Shown here one piece after another: positions 16,507 to 24,867 of a stretch of DNA of 64,000 bases (positions are counted from its first letter, which is position 1; each line of letters opens with the position of its first letter). The notes below the pieces were generated by a model, which saw only the letters and a list, made by a program, of their open reading frames with translations, was not told where the DNA came from and ran no database searches. Origin of the DNA: Rhodococcus opacus B4 (GTDB lineage: Bacteria > Actinomycetota > Actinomycetes > Mycobacteriales > Mycobacteriaceae); NCBI RefSeq assembly GCF_000010805.1, contig NC_012521.1, positions 124,001 to 188,000 of the forward strand, given 5' to 3'. Made by a program: the position numbers and the translations under genes.

Positions 16507-16782
16507 TCATCTCGCTCGGCCAACTGCTGGTGAGCCCACCTCGCGAGCAGCTTCTGCTTCTGCGATTAGCCTCTTTTCTGAAAGTCTCAGCAAGTTCGTC
16601 CGCGTTTCGGTGTCAAGCGAGTGTTGTGATGTGTGTAGCACCCGTGTTAGCCGCTTATAGAAGATGGATGGCGTGACACCGAAGTTGACGAATATCTCTT
16701 CCCGGGTTCCGCCACCGAAGTAGTGCCAACGCCGTGCGAAGTCGATCATTCGTGACGTCTCTGTGATCGAGGTGGGCTTCAT
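16507..16782 (-). CDS. Small DUF3263-like DNA-binding-type protein
   Basis: This 91-residue protein starts from the ATG at 16782. The stretch RMIDFARRWHYFGGGTREEI followed by FVNFGVTPSIFYKRLTRVL has the aromatic, GG and FG...FY.RL pattern of the actinobacterial DUF3263 family, which looks like a winged or simple helix-turn-helix. The C-terminal part is charged and alanine-rich. It lies 65 bases downstream of, and in the same direction as, the APC permease gene. It may be a small regulator carried with the mobile DNA to its left. About 400 bases between 16107 and 16506 contain nothing recognisable. Confidence 0.5.
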   Translation of the reverse strand: MKPTSITETSRMIDFARRWHYFGGGTREEIFVNFGVTPSIFYKRLTRVLHTSQHSLDTETRTNLLRLSEKRLIAEAEAAREVGSPAVGRAR

Positions 16783-16846
16783 CTGAGATGTCGAATCCTT
16801 TGCTGGGTGAGACGCGCTTGAGCGAGTCCTCGGCTCTTCTCGCAGT

Positions 16847-18349
16847 TCACAAGTTCGTTGTTTTGCTTTGTTGTTGGGTCTTGTCCGAATCCCTCTCGAG
16901 GGATTCATAATGCGCTGGTCGATAGCGGCGCATGGTGACTGCGATGATGACACCGGCAGCAAACGCAACCGCGAGTATGACGCCGAGGGCTACCTCGGCG
17001 GCGGTGTTCTCACCGACGAGTAGTCCAAAGTTCTGTATTGCGATAACGAGGACGACGACCATGCCGATCGAGGAGACTGCCGGTGCAATCAGGGTTGTCC
17101 ACGTGCCGTCGGACGTCGGATGGTGGCGGAAGAAGCGAATGACGGCGATGCCTGTTGTTGTCATCATGATGATGATGCCGAGTGTTGCTGCGCCGGAGAG
17201 CCAGGTGAATGCTTCCGAGATGGGGTCGAGTCCGAGAGCGACGATCATCATCATGCTGACGACGGTGATCAGGGAGATCACTGCTGATGAGCGTGATGGG
17301 GCATGATGTTTGGGACTGATTCGTCCGAGCGAGCGGGGTATGACACCTTTGGTACCCATAGTGTACTGGTAGCGGGTCAGGACGTTGTGGAATGCCAATG
17401 TGCATGCGAATTGACTGCTCACCAGCAGTACCAGCATCACGTCGCGGGCTATGGGTCCCACATACTCGCTGGCGAGGTTGAGCACTGCCACTGTTGGGTC
17501 GTCGCCTGTGACCGCAACGGCGCGGCTGGGGCCGATGCCCATGATCACGCACCACATGGTGACTGTGTAAAACAGTCCGATACCGATGACGGCAATGTAG
17601 GTTGCGCGAGGGATGGTACGGACGGGGTCCTTTGCCTCGTTGCGGAACACTGCGGTTGCTTCGAAGCCGAGAAAACACAAGAAGGCGAACATGAACCCGA
17701 GGCCAGGGGCGCCTTGGGTGAGCATGGACGGGCTGAAGGGCTCTGCCGAGAGTCCCTCCTCGCCGCCCTGGAGGATGATCGCGGTATCGACGACGATGAC
17801 GATGGCGGCTTCTAGGACGAGGACCAGTCCGAGTACGCGTGCGGAGAGGTCGACGTTTCGATATCCGAGGTAGCCGGCAAGTGCGAACGCGATCAGGCAC
17901 CATGTCCACCAGGGCAGGTCGATGTGCAGGAATATTCGGCCGGCGTTCGATGCGTTTACCCCAAGATACGTTGTACTGCCCACCAGGAGCATCAGATACG
18001 AGACGTATGCAAGTGTCGCGCAGCCGGTCCCGATGATCCTGCCCAATCCGGCCTGGATATAGGAGTAGAAGGCACCGGCGTTGGGCACATACCTGCTCAT
18101 GGCTGTGTAGCCGACGGCGAAGACGGTGAGTAGCGCTGTGACCATGAGCAGGAACAGGGGTGCGCCGATGCTCTGCTCGACTGAGATGATGACCGGGAAG
18201 GTAGCGGCCACAACACCGAGTGGGGCTGCCGCGGCGACGACCATGAACACGATGGAGCCCACGCCGAGACTGCTTCGGAATGAGGTCTCGCCTTCCCCAG
18301 CGATGTTGGTCGGTGCGGTGCTTGGTCCTAGATTCTCAGATGTATCCAT
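16847..18349 (-). CDS. APC-superfamily amino acid/amine permease
   Basis: This 500-residue integral membrane protein has about 12 hydrophobic segments and a polar N-terminal tail of some 30 residues. The first membrane segment carries the SIVFMVVAAAAPLGVVAATFP region typical of actinobacterial APC permeases, and FLGFEATAVFRNEAKDP matches the conserved loop after segment 6. It would import an amino acid or amine by proton symport. A class III aminotransferase lies immediately upstream on the same strand (61-base gap), so the pair probably takes up and deaminates the same compound. Candidates are an omega-amino acid, a diamine or beta-alanine; the substrate cannot be read from sequence. Confidence 0.88.
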   Translation of the reverse strand: MDTSENLGPSTAPTNIAGEGETSFRSSLGVGSIVFMVVAAAAPLGVVAATFPVIISVEQSIGAPLFLLMVTALLTVFAVGYTAMSRYVPNAGAFYSYIQAGLGRIIGTGCATLAYVSYLMLLVGSTTYLGVNASNAGRIFLHIDLPWWTWCLIAFALAGYLGYRNVDLSARVLGLVLVLEAAIVIVVDTAIILQGGEEGLSAEPFSPSMLTQGAPGLGFMFAFLCFLGFEATAVFRNEAKDPVRTIPRATYIAVIGIGLFYTVTMWCVIMGIGPSRAVAVTGDDPTVAVLNLASEYVGPIARDVMLVLLVSSQFACTLAFHNVLTRYQYTMGTKGVIPRSLGRISPKHHAPSRSSAVISLITVVSMMMIVALGLDPISEAFTWLSGAATLGIIIMMTTTGIAVIRFFRHHPTSDGTWTTLIAPAVSSIGMVVVLVIAIQNFGLLVGENTAAEVALGVILAVAFAAGVIIAVTMRRYRPAHYESLERDSDKTQQQSKTTNL

Positions 18350-18409
18350 TGCCTGCTCCGCTGTTCTGGGCCGTGTAGGTATAGGGAAGAAGTTTCATGT
18401 GGACTGTCC

Positions 18410-19819
18410 TCACAGGGATTTGCGAGTGGAGTCGATCTCGGACAGGACCTTCGCCAGAGCGTTCCGGATCAGGGTGAACTCCTGGTCTTCGGCGACGAGT
18501 GGGGGTGATACACAGATGATCGGATTGACGCTGTCGAGCGAAACCCGCGTGAGGATGCCGAGGTCCTCCAAGGCGCCGGCGAGATGGGGGCGGGCGAACA
18601 GACGATCTCGCTGGGGTTGGCTCAACGGCGAACCGTTCGTGTCGGTACCGGTCAATTCGACGGACCAGAAGAATCCGGCGCCGCGGACGTCACTGACGAT
18701 CTCGAGATCACGGAGGGACTCCAAGCTGGTGCGCAGCGAGTTTTCCTTCGCACGGACCTGTTCGGGGATCTGAAGGCGTTCCATGATCTCGAGGTTCTTG
18801 AGGGCTACAGCGGCCATGACAGGGTGTCCACCGAAGGTGTTCCCGTGCTGCAGGGAAACGCCTTTTTCGGAGAAGGGCTCGTACACACGGTTATTGACGA
18901 TCACTGCGCCGATCACTGCGTGCGCTGACGACAATCCCTTGGCGGTGGTGATGATGTCGGGGGTGAAGTCGAATCGCGTTGATCCGAACCATTCTCCGAC
19001 GCGCCCGAAGGCGGTGATGGTCTCGTCCGAGACGAGCAGGATGCCGTACTTGTCGGCAAGCGCACGAATGCCGGCGAAGTAGCCGTTCGGTGGGGTCAGC
19101 GATCCGCCGTGGTTCTGGATGGGTTCCAGAATGATCATGGCGACGGTGCTGGGATCCTCGGACACGATTCGTTGCTCGAGGTCGTCGAGGAGGAATGCGG
19201 TGAAATCTTCCTCGGATTCGCCTGCGGGGCGGCCTGCCCGAGCTGTACTCCGCGCGTGTGCCACGGCCGGTACGAGTGGCTCGAAGGGTGAGCGCATCCG
19301 ATGGATGCCGCCGAGGGATAGTGCGCCGAGCGTCGTCCCGTGGTATGCCATGTCGCGGGCGATCGCCTTCCAGCGGTTTTCACCTCGGAGCTGATAGAAC
19401 TGTCGTGCAATCTTCCAGGCGGCTTCGACGGATTCTCCGCCGCTGGGCGTCAGGAACACATGGTTGAGGTCGTCAGGGGCGAGCTCGGCGAGGCGTGCAG
19501 CCAGTTCGATCGCGCGCGGGTGTGTGGTTGTCCAGTTGCTGTGATAGCCGAGCTGGCGATACTGGTCGAGCGCAGCCTGTCCGAGTTCTTCACCGTACGA
19601 GTAGCCGAGGTTCACGCAGAACAGGTTGGAGACTGCATCGAGGTAGCGGTTCCCGTCTGTGTCGAAGAGGTAACTTCCCTCTCCTCGGGTGATCACTTTG
19701 AGGGGGGTACGCTCGGCCTCCGCCATTTCTGCGAAATGCCGCCACAGGTGCTGTCCTGCAGTCGTGCGGTAGTCGGCGTCATCGGCCACGGCGTCGGGCA
19801 TGAAATCGAGGTGTGTCAC
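18410..19819 (-). CDS. Class III (omega) aminotransferase, PLP-dependent
   Basis: The protein is 469 residues from the GTG at 19819, chosen for the AAGGAG site 5 bases upstream. The longer open frame continues without a site or homologous-looking sequence. Landmarks include GSYLFDTDGNRYLDAVSN, FLTPSGGESVEAAWKIARQF, YHGTTLGALSLGG, the PLP-pocket Asp in LLVSDETITAFGR and the Schiff-base Lys in TTAKGLSSAHAVIGA. The enzyme transfers an amino group from an omega-amino acid, amine or similar donor to a keto acid. It forms a two-gene unit with the APC permease. A 655-base gap with operator-like sequences separates it from the divergent SDR gene. Confidence 0.88.
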   Translation of the reverse strand: MTHLDFMPDAVADDADYRTTAGQHLWRHFAEMAEAERTPLKVITRGEGSYLFDTDGNRYLDAVSNLFCVNLGYSYGEELGQAALDQYRQLGYHSNWTTTHPRAIELAARLAELAPDDLNHVFLTPSGGESVEAAWKIARQFYQLRGENRWKAIARDMAYHGTTLGALSLGGIHRMRSPFEPLVPAVAHARSTARAGRPAGESEEDFTAFLLDDLEQRIVSEDPSTVAMIILEPIQNHGGSLTPPNGYFAGIRALADKYGILLVSDETITAFGRVGEWFGSTRFDFTPDIITTAKGLSSAHAVIGAVIVNNRVYEPFSEKGVSLQHGNTFGGHPVMAAVALKNLEIMERLQIPEQVRAKENSLRTSLESLRDLEIVSDVRGAGFFWSVELTGTDTNGSPLSQPQRDRLFARPHLAGALEDLGILTRVSLDSVNPIICVSPPLVAEDQEFTLIRNALAKVLSEIDSTRKSL

Positions 19820-20043
19820 AGGCTCTCCTTGGGGTGTCTGGATCTTCCGCGGCAGATTCGCGCGTGTCTCATACCGGCGAGAGGCAGGCACCGTGACATG
19901 TCGACCTTCGTGTGATCGCTGGTGCAATCGCCGGCCTGGGTCGGTGGCTACTGGGCGCGCTGACGTCGCCATCGTCTGGTCTCGGACCAGGCGGCGCTTG
20001 CGTTCATGCTGCGTTGAAGTGGATAAGACGCTAGCCATCGTTG

Positions 20044-20054
20044 GACACGGTGTC
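20044..20054. promoter_or_regulatory. GACAC-n-GTGTC operator, distal copy
   Basis: The palindrome GACACGGTGTC sits inside TTGGACACGGTGTCAAC. An identical 11-bp core occurs 222 bp away at 20266-20276, also in the divergent region between the aminotransferase and SDR genes. The form suits a dimeric regulator; the TetR protein at 23952 is the nearest candidate. Confidence 0.5.
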
Positions 20055-20263
20055 AACCGTCACACTGGGCGAGCATGTGGTGGAAAATCCGGCGGATCGT
20101 GCGTGGTCATGGGCAGGGAAGTCCCATTTCATACCCGTCGCGAGAGGGATGATCTACCTACTTGTCGTTGAGGTTCGCACAGAGACGTTCGATCCAGGCT
20201 CCGCGGCCTGACGCACTGCCGATTCCACCGTTCGGCCGGACCTTCGCCCAGGAAAACCGGGCC

Positions 20264-20292
20264 TTGACACGGTGTCTAACGCGTGGTTAGTT
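20264..20292 (+). promoter_or_regulatory. Promoter of the SDR/enoyl-CoA hydratase operon with overlapping operator
   Basis: TTGACA (20264-20269) and TTAGTT (20287-20292) are separated by 17 bases and make a plausible -35/-10 pair. The second copy of GACACGGTGTC (20266-20276) overlaps the -35 box, so a protein bound there would block RNA polymerase. The SDR start is about 180 bases downstream. Confidence 0.5.
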
Positions 20293-20474
20293 TGTCCAGT
20301 GTGAGTCCGGCAACAATCACCGTTGGTTGAGTGGATGCCCCGGAGCGTCGGACCAAGCGACGATTCGTGAGAGCTGCCGATCGCAGTCACAACTTTAAGG
20401 AGCGCAATGCCGAAATTTGATGGCTTCAGCGCTCCGGCGCAGCACGAAGAATCTCGAGAAACGGAGTCCCCGTT

Positions 20475-21314
20475 ATGGGCAGGATAGAAGGCAAGGTCGC
20501 GTTCATCACGGGCGCTGCGCGTGGGCAAGGGCGCGCCCACGCGGTACGTTTCGCTTCCGAGGGAGCCGCCATCGTCGCCATTGACATCTGCGAGGCGATC
20601 GAAGGTGTTCCGTATTCGCTGTCGACCAAAGATGATCTCGACGAAACGGCACATCTGGTACGCGAGGCCGGAGGTCGTGTGATCACCGCCGTCGCTGACG
20701 TACGAAACCAAGAATGTCTTGACAATATTGTTGCAGAAGGTATTTCGGAGTTCGGTGGCATCGACATCCTCATCGCAAACGCCGGCATTCTGACATCGGA
20801 AGGGCGTGCGTGGGAAATCTCTGACCGAGCCTGGAACGACATCCTCGATGTGAATCTCACAGGCGTGTGGCGCAGCGTGAAAGCTGTCGCACCCACGATG
20901 GTCGAGCGGAACCAGGGCGGCTCCATTGTCCTGACGAGTTCGTACACCGGATTAAAGGGCGAAGGATACATCGCACACTACGCCGCCGCCAAGCACGGGG
21001 TGGTCGGCCTCATGCGCTCCCTCGCCCATGAGCTCGGGCCGTACAACATTCGTGTCAACACGGTAAACCCGGGCAATACCGCCACGGGAATGGTCCTCAA
21101 CGACTTCAGCTTCGGCCTCCTCAGGCCCGACCTCGCCAACCCGGACAGGGCGGATGCGGCCGAGACCCTCAAGCATTTAACACTTATGGATGTCGACTTC
21201 ATCGAGCCGGAAGACATCGCCAATGCCGCCCTATGGCTGGCATCGGACGAGGCCCGGTTCGTCACGGGCGTCACCCTGCCGATCGACGCCGGCTGGTACG
21301 CCAAGAGCACCTAG
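20475..21314 (+). CDS. SDR oxidoreductase, mycofactocin-dependent type
   Basis: This 279-residue short-chain dehydrogenase has the cofactor motif TGAARGQG at 12-19 and the catalytic Tyr169/Lys173 (YAAAK). The start MGRIEGKVAFITGAARGQGRAHAVRFASEG and the insert after VAIDICEAIEGVPYSL are typical of the subfamily (TIGR03971 as I recall it) that holds NAD permanently and passes electrons to the peptide cofactor mycofactocin. It probably oxidises an alcohol. Mycofactocin biosynthesis genes are not in this window. It heads a run of co-directional genes, with the enoyl-CoA hydratase 62 bases downstream. The ATG follows a GGAG 8 bases upstream. Confidence 0.82.
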   Translation: MGRIEGKVAFITGAARGQGRAHAVRFASEGAAIVAIDICEAIEGVPYSLSTKDDLDETAHLVREAGGRVITAVADVRNQECLDNIVAEGISEFGGIDILIANAGILTSEGRAWEISDRAWNDILDVNLTGVWRSVKAVAPTMVERNQGGSIVLTSSYTGLKGEGYIAHYAAAKHGVVGLMRSLAHELGPYNIRVNTVNPGNTATGMVLNDFSFGLLRPDLANPDRADAAETLKHLTLMDVDFIEPEDIANAALWLASDEARFVTGVTLPIDAGWYAKST

Positions 21315-21376
21315 ACAGCATCTGGATCCCGAGCTCTGGGGTCCTACCTGCCACTGAGCTACTGATAGGAACCACA

Positions 21377-22189
21377 ATGACGACCGAACAAGGCGAGTCG
21401 CCCCCGATCACCCACGACGATCAGTTCGTCTACACCGAAATGACCACCGACAGAGTCGCGATCGTCAGGCTCGAGCGACCAAGAGCCAACGCATTGTCGC
21501 TCGCAGTCCTGCGCCAGCTCGACGAGGCGTTCCAGGCGCTCGCGAGTGACTTGCCCGGTGCAGTTGTCATATGGGGGGGCCCTCGCATCTTCGCCGCCGG
21601 CGGCGACATCTCGGAGATGGGCGGACCCGAAGATGCGGCGCGCTTCGTGAAAGCATTCCGCTCGACCTTCGACAGGATCGCCTCCATCCCTCGTCCGGTG
21701 ATCGCGGCCGTGTGCGGCTACGCATTGGGTGGTGGACTCGAACTCGCGTTGTCAGCCGATCTGCGTGTTGCAGGCGAGGGAGCAAAGTTCGGGTTGCCCG
21801 AGGTCAATCTGGGACTCGTGCCCGGAGCTGGAGGGACCCAGCGACTGAGCAGGTTGGTCGGGCCATCCCGCGCGAAAGATCTGGTGATGACCGGTCGTCA
21901 GGTGAATGCAGAGGAAGCCCTCCGGATCGGCATTGCCGACCGAGTCGTGCCCGACGACGAAGTGTTCAGTGAGTCGATCGCCCTCGCGAGGCGCCTGGCC
22001 ACCGGACCCAGTGTTGCTCTGGCCACGGCCAAAAGTCTCATTGACGCCAACTTCGATCAGCCGTTGAATGCCGGGTTGGATGCCGAGGGCCGGGCCGCAG
22101 TGGCCATGCATCACACCGAGGACGGCCGCGCGGGTGTGAAGTCGTTTATTGCGAACGGTCCGGGCCAGGCAAAGTTCGTGGGCAGGTAG
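21377..22189 (+). CDS. Enoyl-CoA hydratase (crotonase family)
   Basis: The protein is 270 residues. Both catalytic glutamates of hydratases are in place: Glu122 in LGGGLELALSAD and Glu142 in GLPEVNLGLVPGAGGTQRL. The oxyanion-hole segment AAGGDISEM is also present. It would add water to a 2-enoyl-CoA during beta-oxidation. The ATG at 21377 has a modest GGA site; the upstream in-frame extension lies in the end of the SDR gene and is rejected. The acyl-CoA ligase begins 8 bases later. The group SDR, hydratase, ligase, thiolase forms a degradation route for a CoA-activated acid. Confidence 0.9.
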   Translation: MTTEQGESPPITHDDQFVYTEMTTDRVAIVRLERPRANALSLAVLRQLDEAFQALASDLPGAVVIWGGPRIFAAGGDISEMGGPEDAARFVKAFRSTFDRIASIPRPVIAAVCGYALGGGLELALSADLRVAGEGAKFGLPEVNLGLVPGAGGTQRLSRLVGPSRAKDLVMTGRQVNAEEALRIGIADRVVPDDEVFSESIALARRLATGPSVALATAKSLIDANFDQPLNAGLDAEGRAAVAMHHTEDGRAGVKSFIANGPGQAKFVGR

Positions 22190-22196
22190 GTCCGAC

Positions 22197-23930
22197 GTGA
22201 CGAATGTGAACAGCTCGGTCCTTGATGACGCAACGTTCCCCAACGGTGGCGGTACCAGACCGTCGAAAGAGGCTTCGACGGTCGACGGACTGATGATGGA
22301 CACCCCCCTGACGACCCAAATGCTGTTTCGGCGTATGCAGACTATATGCGGACAGCGCAGGATCGTCACGATCACCGATGACGGCAGGCGGATGTCCCAA
22401 ACGTTCGAACAGGTATCCCGTCGCGCGGCGAGCTTCGCGCAAGCACTCGACAGCTTGGGCGTCTGCAGAGGCGACCGCGTCGGAAGCTTGCTATGGAATA
22501 CGCAGGAACACGTCGAAACCTACTATGCCACAATGGGATTGGGTGCGGTCCTTCATACGATCAACCCCCGCTTGCACGACGAGCAGGTCATCTACACGAT
22601 CAACCATGCTGGTGATCGCGTGATCGTCGTTGATTCGTCGCTGGTCGACCAACTCGACCGTGTGCTCGACAAGCTCGCCAGTGTGGAGCATGTAGTCATC
22701 GTCGGTGACGGCGCGAGTGTGGTGTCGAGGTCGGCGAAGGTACATAGATACTCTGAAATGCTCACCCTCGGTGAAGGGGTGAACTTCGAGTGGCCAGCGT
22801 TGGAGGAGAGCTGGGGGGCTTGTCTGTGCTACACCTCCGGTACCACTGGGAATCCGAAGGGCGTTCTGTACACCCATCGCGCGATCGTCCTGCACGCATT
22901 GACGATGGCTGGCGTCGGCGGTCTCCAGGTGCAGGAGGGCGACCGAGTCCTCGCGCTGGTCCCGATGTTCCATTCGTTGGGGTGGGGTCTTCCCTTCGTC
23001 GTCACTGTCACCGGATCAGACCTGGTTCTTCCCGGACGCAATCTCGGTCCCCAGGCCGTTGCACGGGTGATCCGTGACGAGAGGGTCACTTGGGCCGGCG
23101 GTGTCCCAACCCTCTGGATGGATCTCCTCCGCCACGTCGAGGATCCCTCGAATAAGGATGCTGTCGACCTTTCGAGCCTGCGGATGGTCCTCTGCGGGGG
23201 TGCGAAGGTAGCAGTGCCGCTCATGCAAGCGTACGACGAGAGGCTGTCCGTGACGCTGATTCAGGGGTGGGGCATGACCGAGACATTACCCGGCGCCGCA
23301 ATGAGTTTGGACATCGTAGCGCCACCCGCCGAGCGCTGGCAGCGGCGCGGTCAGGTAGGACGGGTGTCCCCGCTATACGAGATGCGGATTGTCGATGTGG
23401 ACGGCAGTGTTTTGCCCTCCGACGGCACATCTGTCGGCGAGGTCGAGATCTCGGGTCCGATCGTGGCTGGCAGCTACTACGGACCGGAGGACACCTCGGA
23501 CAAGTTCCACGAAGGTTGGCTGCGCACAGGAGACTTGGGAACACTCTCGTCCGACGGCTGGCTGGACATCACCGATCGCGCGAAGGACGCGATCAAGTCC
23601 GGAGGAGAATGGATTAGCTCGCAGGACCTTGAGTCGGCGCTCATGGCTCATCCGGCCGTCCACGAAGCGGCGGTCATCGGCGTCCCAGACCCGCGATGGA
23701 GTGAACGGCCGGCAGCCTATGTCGTTGTTTCACCCCACGGACCCACAGATGACGAACTGCGAGAGCATCTGCGTTCCCACGTCGCGAACTGGTGGATACC
23801 CGAGGAATATCACCGCGTCGATACTCTTCCTCGCACAAGCACAGGGAAGTTCGACAAGAAGGAACTGCGGCGCCACCGTGCGGATTTGGCAGGTAGCCTG
23901 CAGAAAATCTCTCCGGTAGAGAACGCCTAG
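22197..23930 (+). CDS. Fatty-acid/aryl-acid CoA ligase (AMP-forming, FadD-like)
   Basis: This ANL-superfamily adenylating enzyme has the P-loop CYTSGTTGNPKGVLYTHRA, the A5 motif GWGMTETLPG, the A7 motif LRTGDLG, the hinge region DRAKDAIKSGGEW and the C-terminal catalytic Lys in TGKFDKKEL. It activates a carboxylic acid to its CoA thioester. The length is 577 residues from the GTG at 22197. Homologues often begin at a sequence like MMDTPLTTQMLFRR, which would place the start at 22293, so the first 32 residues are uncertain. The gene lies 8 bases after the hydratase gene and 21 bases before the TetR gene. A medium- or long-chain or branched acid is the likely substrate. Confidence 0.9.
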   Translation: MTNVNSSVLDDATFPNGGGTRPSKEASTVDGLMMDTPLTTQMLFRRMQTICGQRRIVTITDDGRRMSQTFEQVSRRAASFAQALDSLGVCRGDRVGSLLWNTQEHVETYYATMGLGAVLHTINPRLHDEQVIYTINHAGDRVIVVDSSLVDQLDRVLDKLASVEHVVIVGDGASVVSRSAKVHRYSEMLTLGEGVNFEWPALEESWGACLCYTSGTTGNPKGVLYTHRAIVLHALTMAGVGGLQVQEGDRVLALVPMFHSLGWGLPFVVTVTGSDLVLPGRNLGPQAVARVIRDERVTWAGGVPTLWMDLLRHVEDPSNKDAVDLSSLRMVLCGGAKVAVPLMQAYDERLSVTLIQGWGMTETLPGAAMSLDIVAPPAERWQRRGQVGRVSPLYEMRIVDVDGSVLPSDGTSVGEVEISGPIVAGSYYGPEDTSDKFHEGWLRTGDLGTLSSDGWLDITDRAKDAIKSGGEWISSQDLESALMAHPAVHEAAVIGVPDPRWSERPAAYVVVSPHGPTDDELREHLRSHVANWWIPEEYHRVDTLPRTSTGKFDKKELRRHRADLAGSLQKISPVENA

Positions 23931-23951
23931 AGGCAGAGAAGGATTGTCAGC

Positions 23952-24581
23952 ATGCCATCAGATGAGCAGGACAACAGGGAACGGATCCTGGCGGCGGCAC
24001 GGCGCCACTTCAACTCGCCAGGATACAACTCCGCTCGCGTCGCCGACATCGCGAAGGATGCTGGTGTTTCTCGGGCGACTGTGTACAACCACTTCCCGGA
24101 CAAAGATGCAATCCTGGCAGCGCTCGTCGACGAGTACCTTGCAGGCTACGCCAGAATCGGCGAGGCGATGAGCGCAACCGTCGACGTCGGCGATACTGTG
24201 TTCGCCATCCTGTTGAGAATGGTCGAAGACACCTTGATGTGGCGGGTGGAGAATGCGGACCTGCGACCAGCGATAGACGTGGCGCGGCAGGTTCTTCCAG
24301 CGAACCTGCTGGAGGCGAACCGGGCCGCCGACGAGGTACTGCGAGGTCACCTGGCCGATGTGTATCGACGAAGTACCGCCCACGGGATTGTCCGCGACGA
24401 CATCGATCCCGAATTCGCGGCCTCCGCGCTGTATTCGATGATCGAAGCAGTGCTCAACGCCACTGACGTCGGTTCGAGTGTGGACGAGATCAAATCAGCG
24501 GCATTGCAGCTTGCGCTTCTGCAATGGTACGCGGTGTACACGATTGTTCCCGAGCAATCCCCGAGGTTGGACAGCATCTGA
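23952..24581 (+). CDS. TetR-family transcriptional regulator
   Basis: This 209-residue regulator has an N-terminal helix-turn-helix (NRERILAAARRHFNSPGYNS then VADIAKDAGVSRATVYNHFPDKDAILAALV, residues 7-57) typical of TetR. The C-terminal ligand-binding part is helical and not distinctive. The gene follows the CoA ligase by 21 bases and is co-transcribed with it. Family members usually repress their own operon and are released by a CoA thioester or pathway intermediate. The paired GACACGGTGTC palindromes near the operon promoter are its most likely targets. Confidence 0.9.
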   Translation: MPSDEQDNRERILAAARRHFNSPGYNSARVADIAKDAGVSRATVYNHFPDKDAILAALVDEYLAGYARIGEAMSATVDVGDTVFAILLRMVEDTLMWRVENADLRPAIDVARQVLPANLLEANRAADEVLRGHLADVYRRSTAHGIVRDDIDPEFAASALYSMIEAVLNATDVGSSVDEIKSAALQLALLQWYAVYTIVPEQSPRLDSI

Positions 24582-24867
24582 GACTTTCGTCGCCCGTCGG
24601 CGATAGCAGTTTCGATCGCATCGAATCGGCTACACGTGACGCCGATGGAGATCCTACCGACCCGAACAACCTTCGATCGACTCAGTGATCTCCGAACGGA
24701 GTCAGCATCGCGGGTCCGGTCAACCGTCACCGTTTCCTGCGCGAACTGGCACCACCGGTGGTTGTGCCCCTGATCGTTGGCGACGCACTCCTCTGCTCGA
24801 GGTCCTCGGGCGGCCAGCCACACAGCAAAACTCATCCTACGAGGCCCGAGCCTCCGATTGGACGGAC

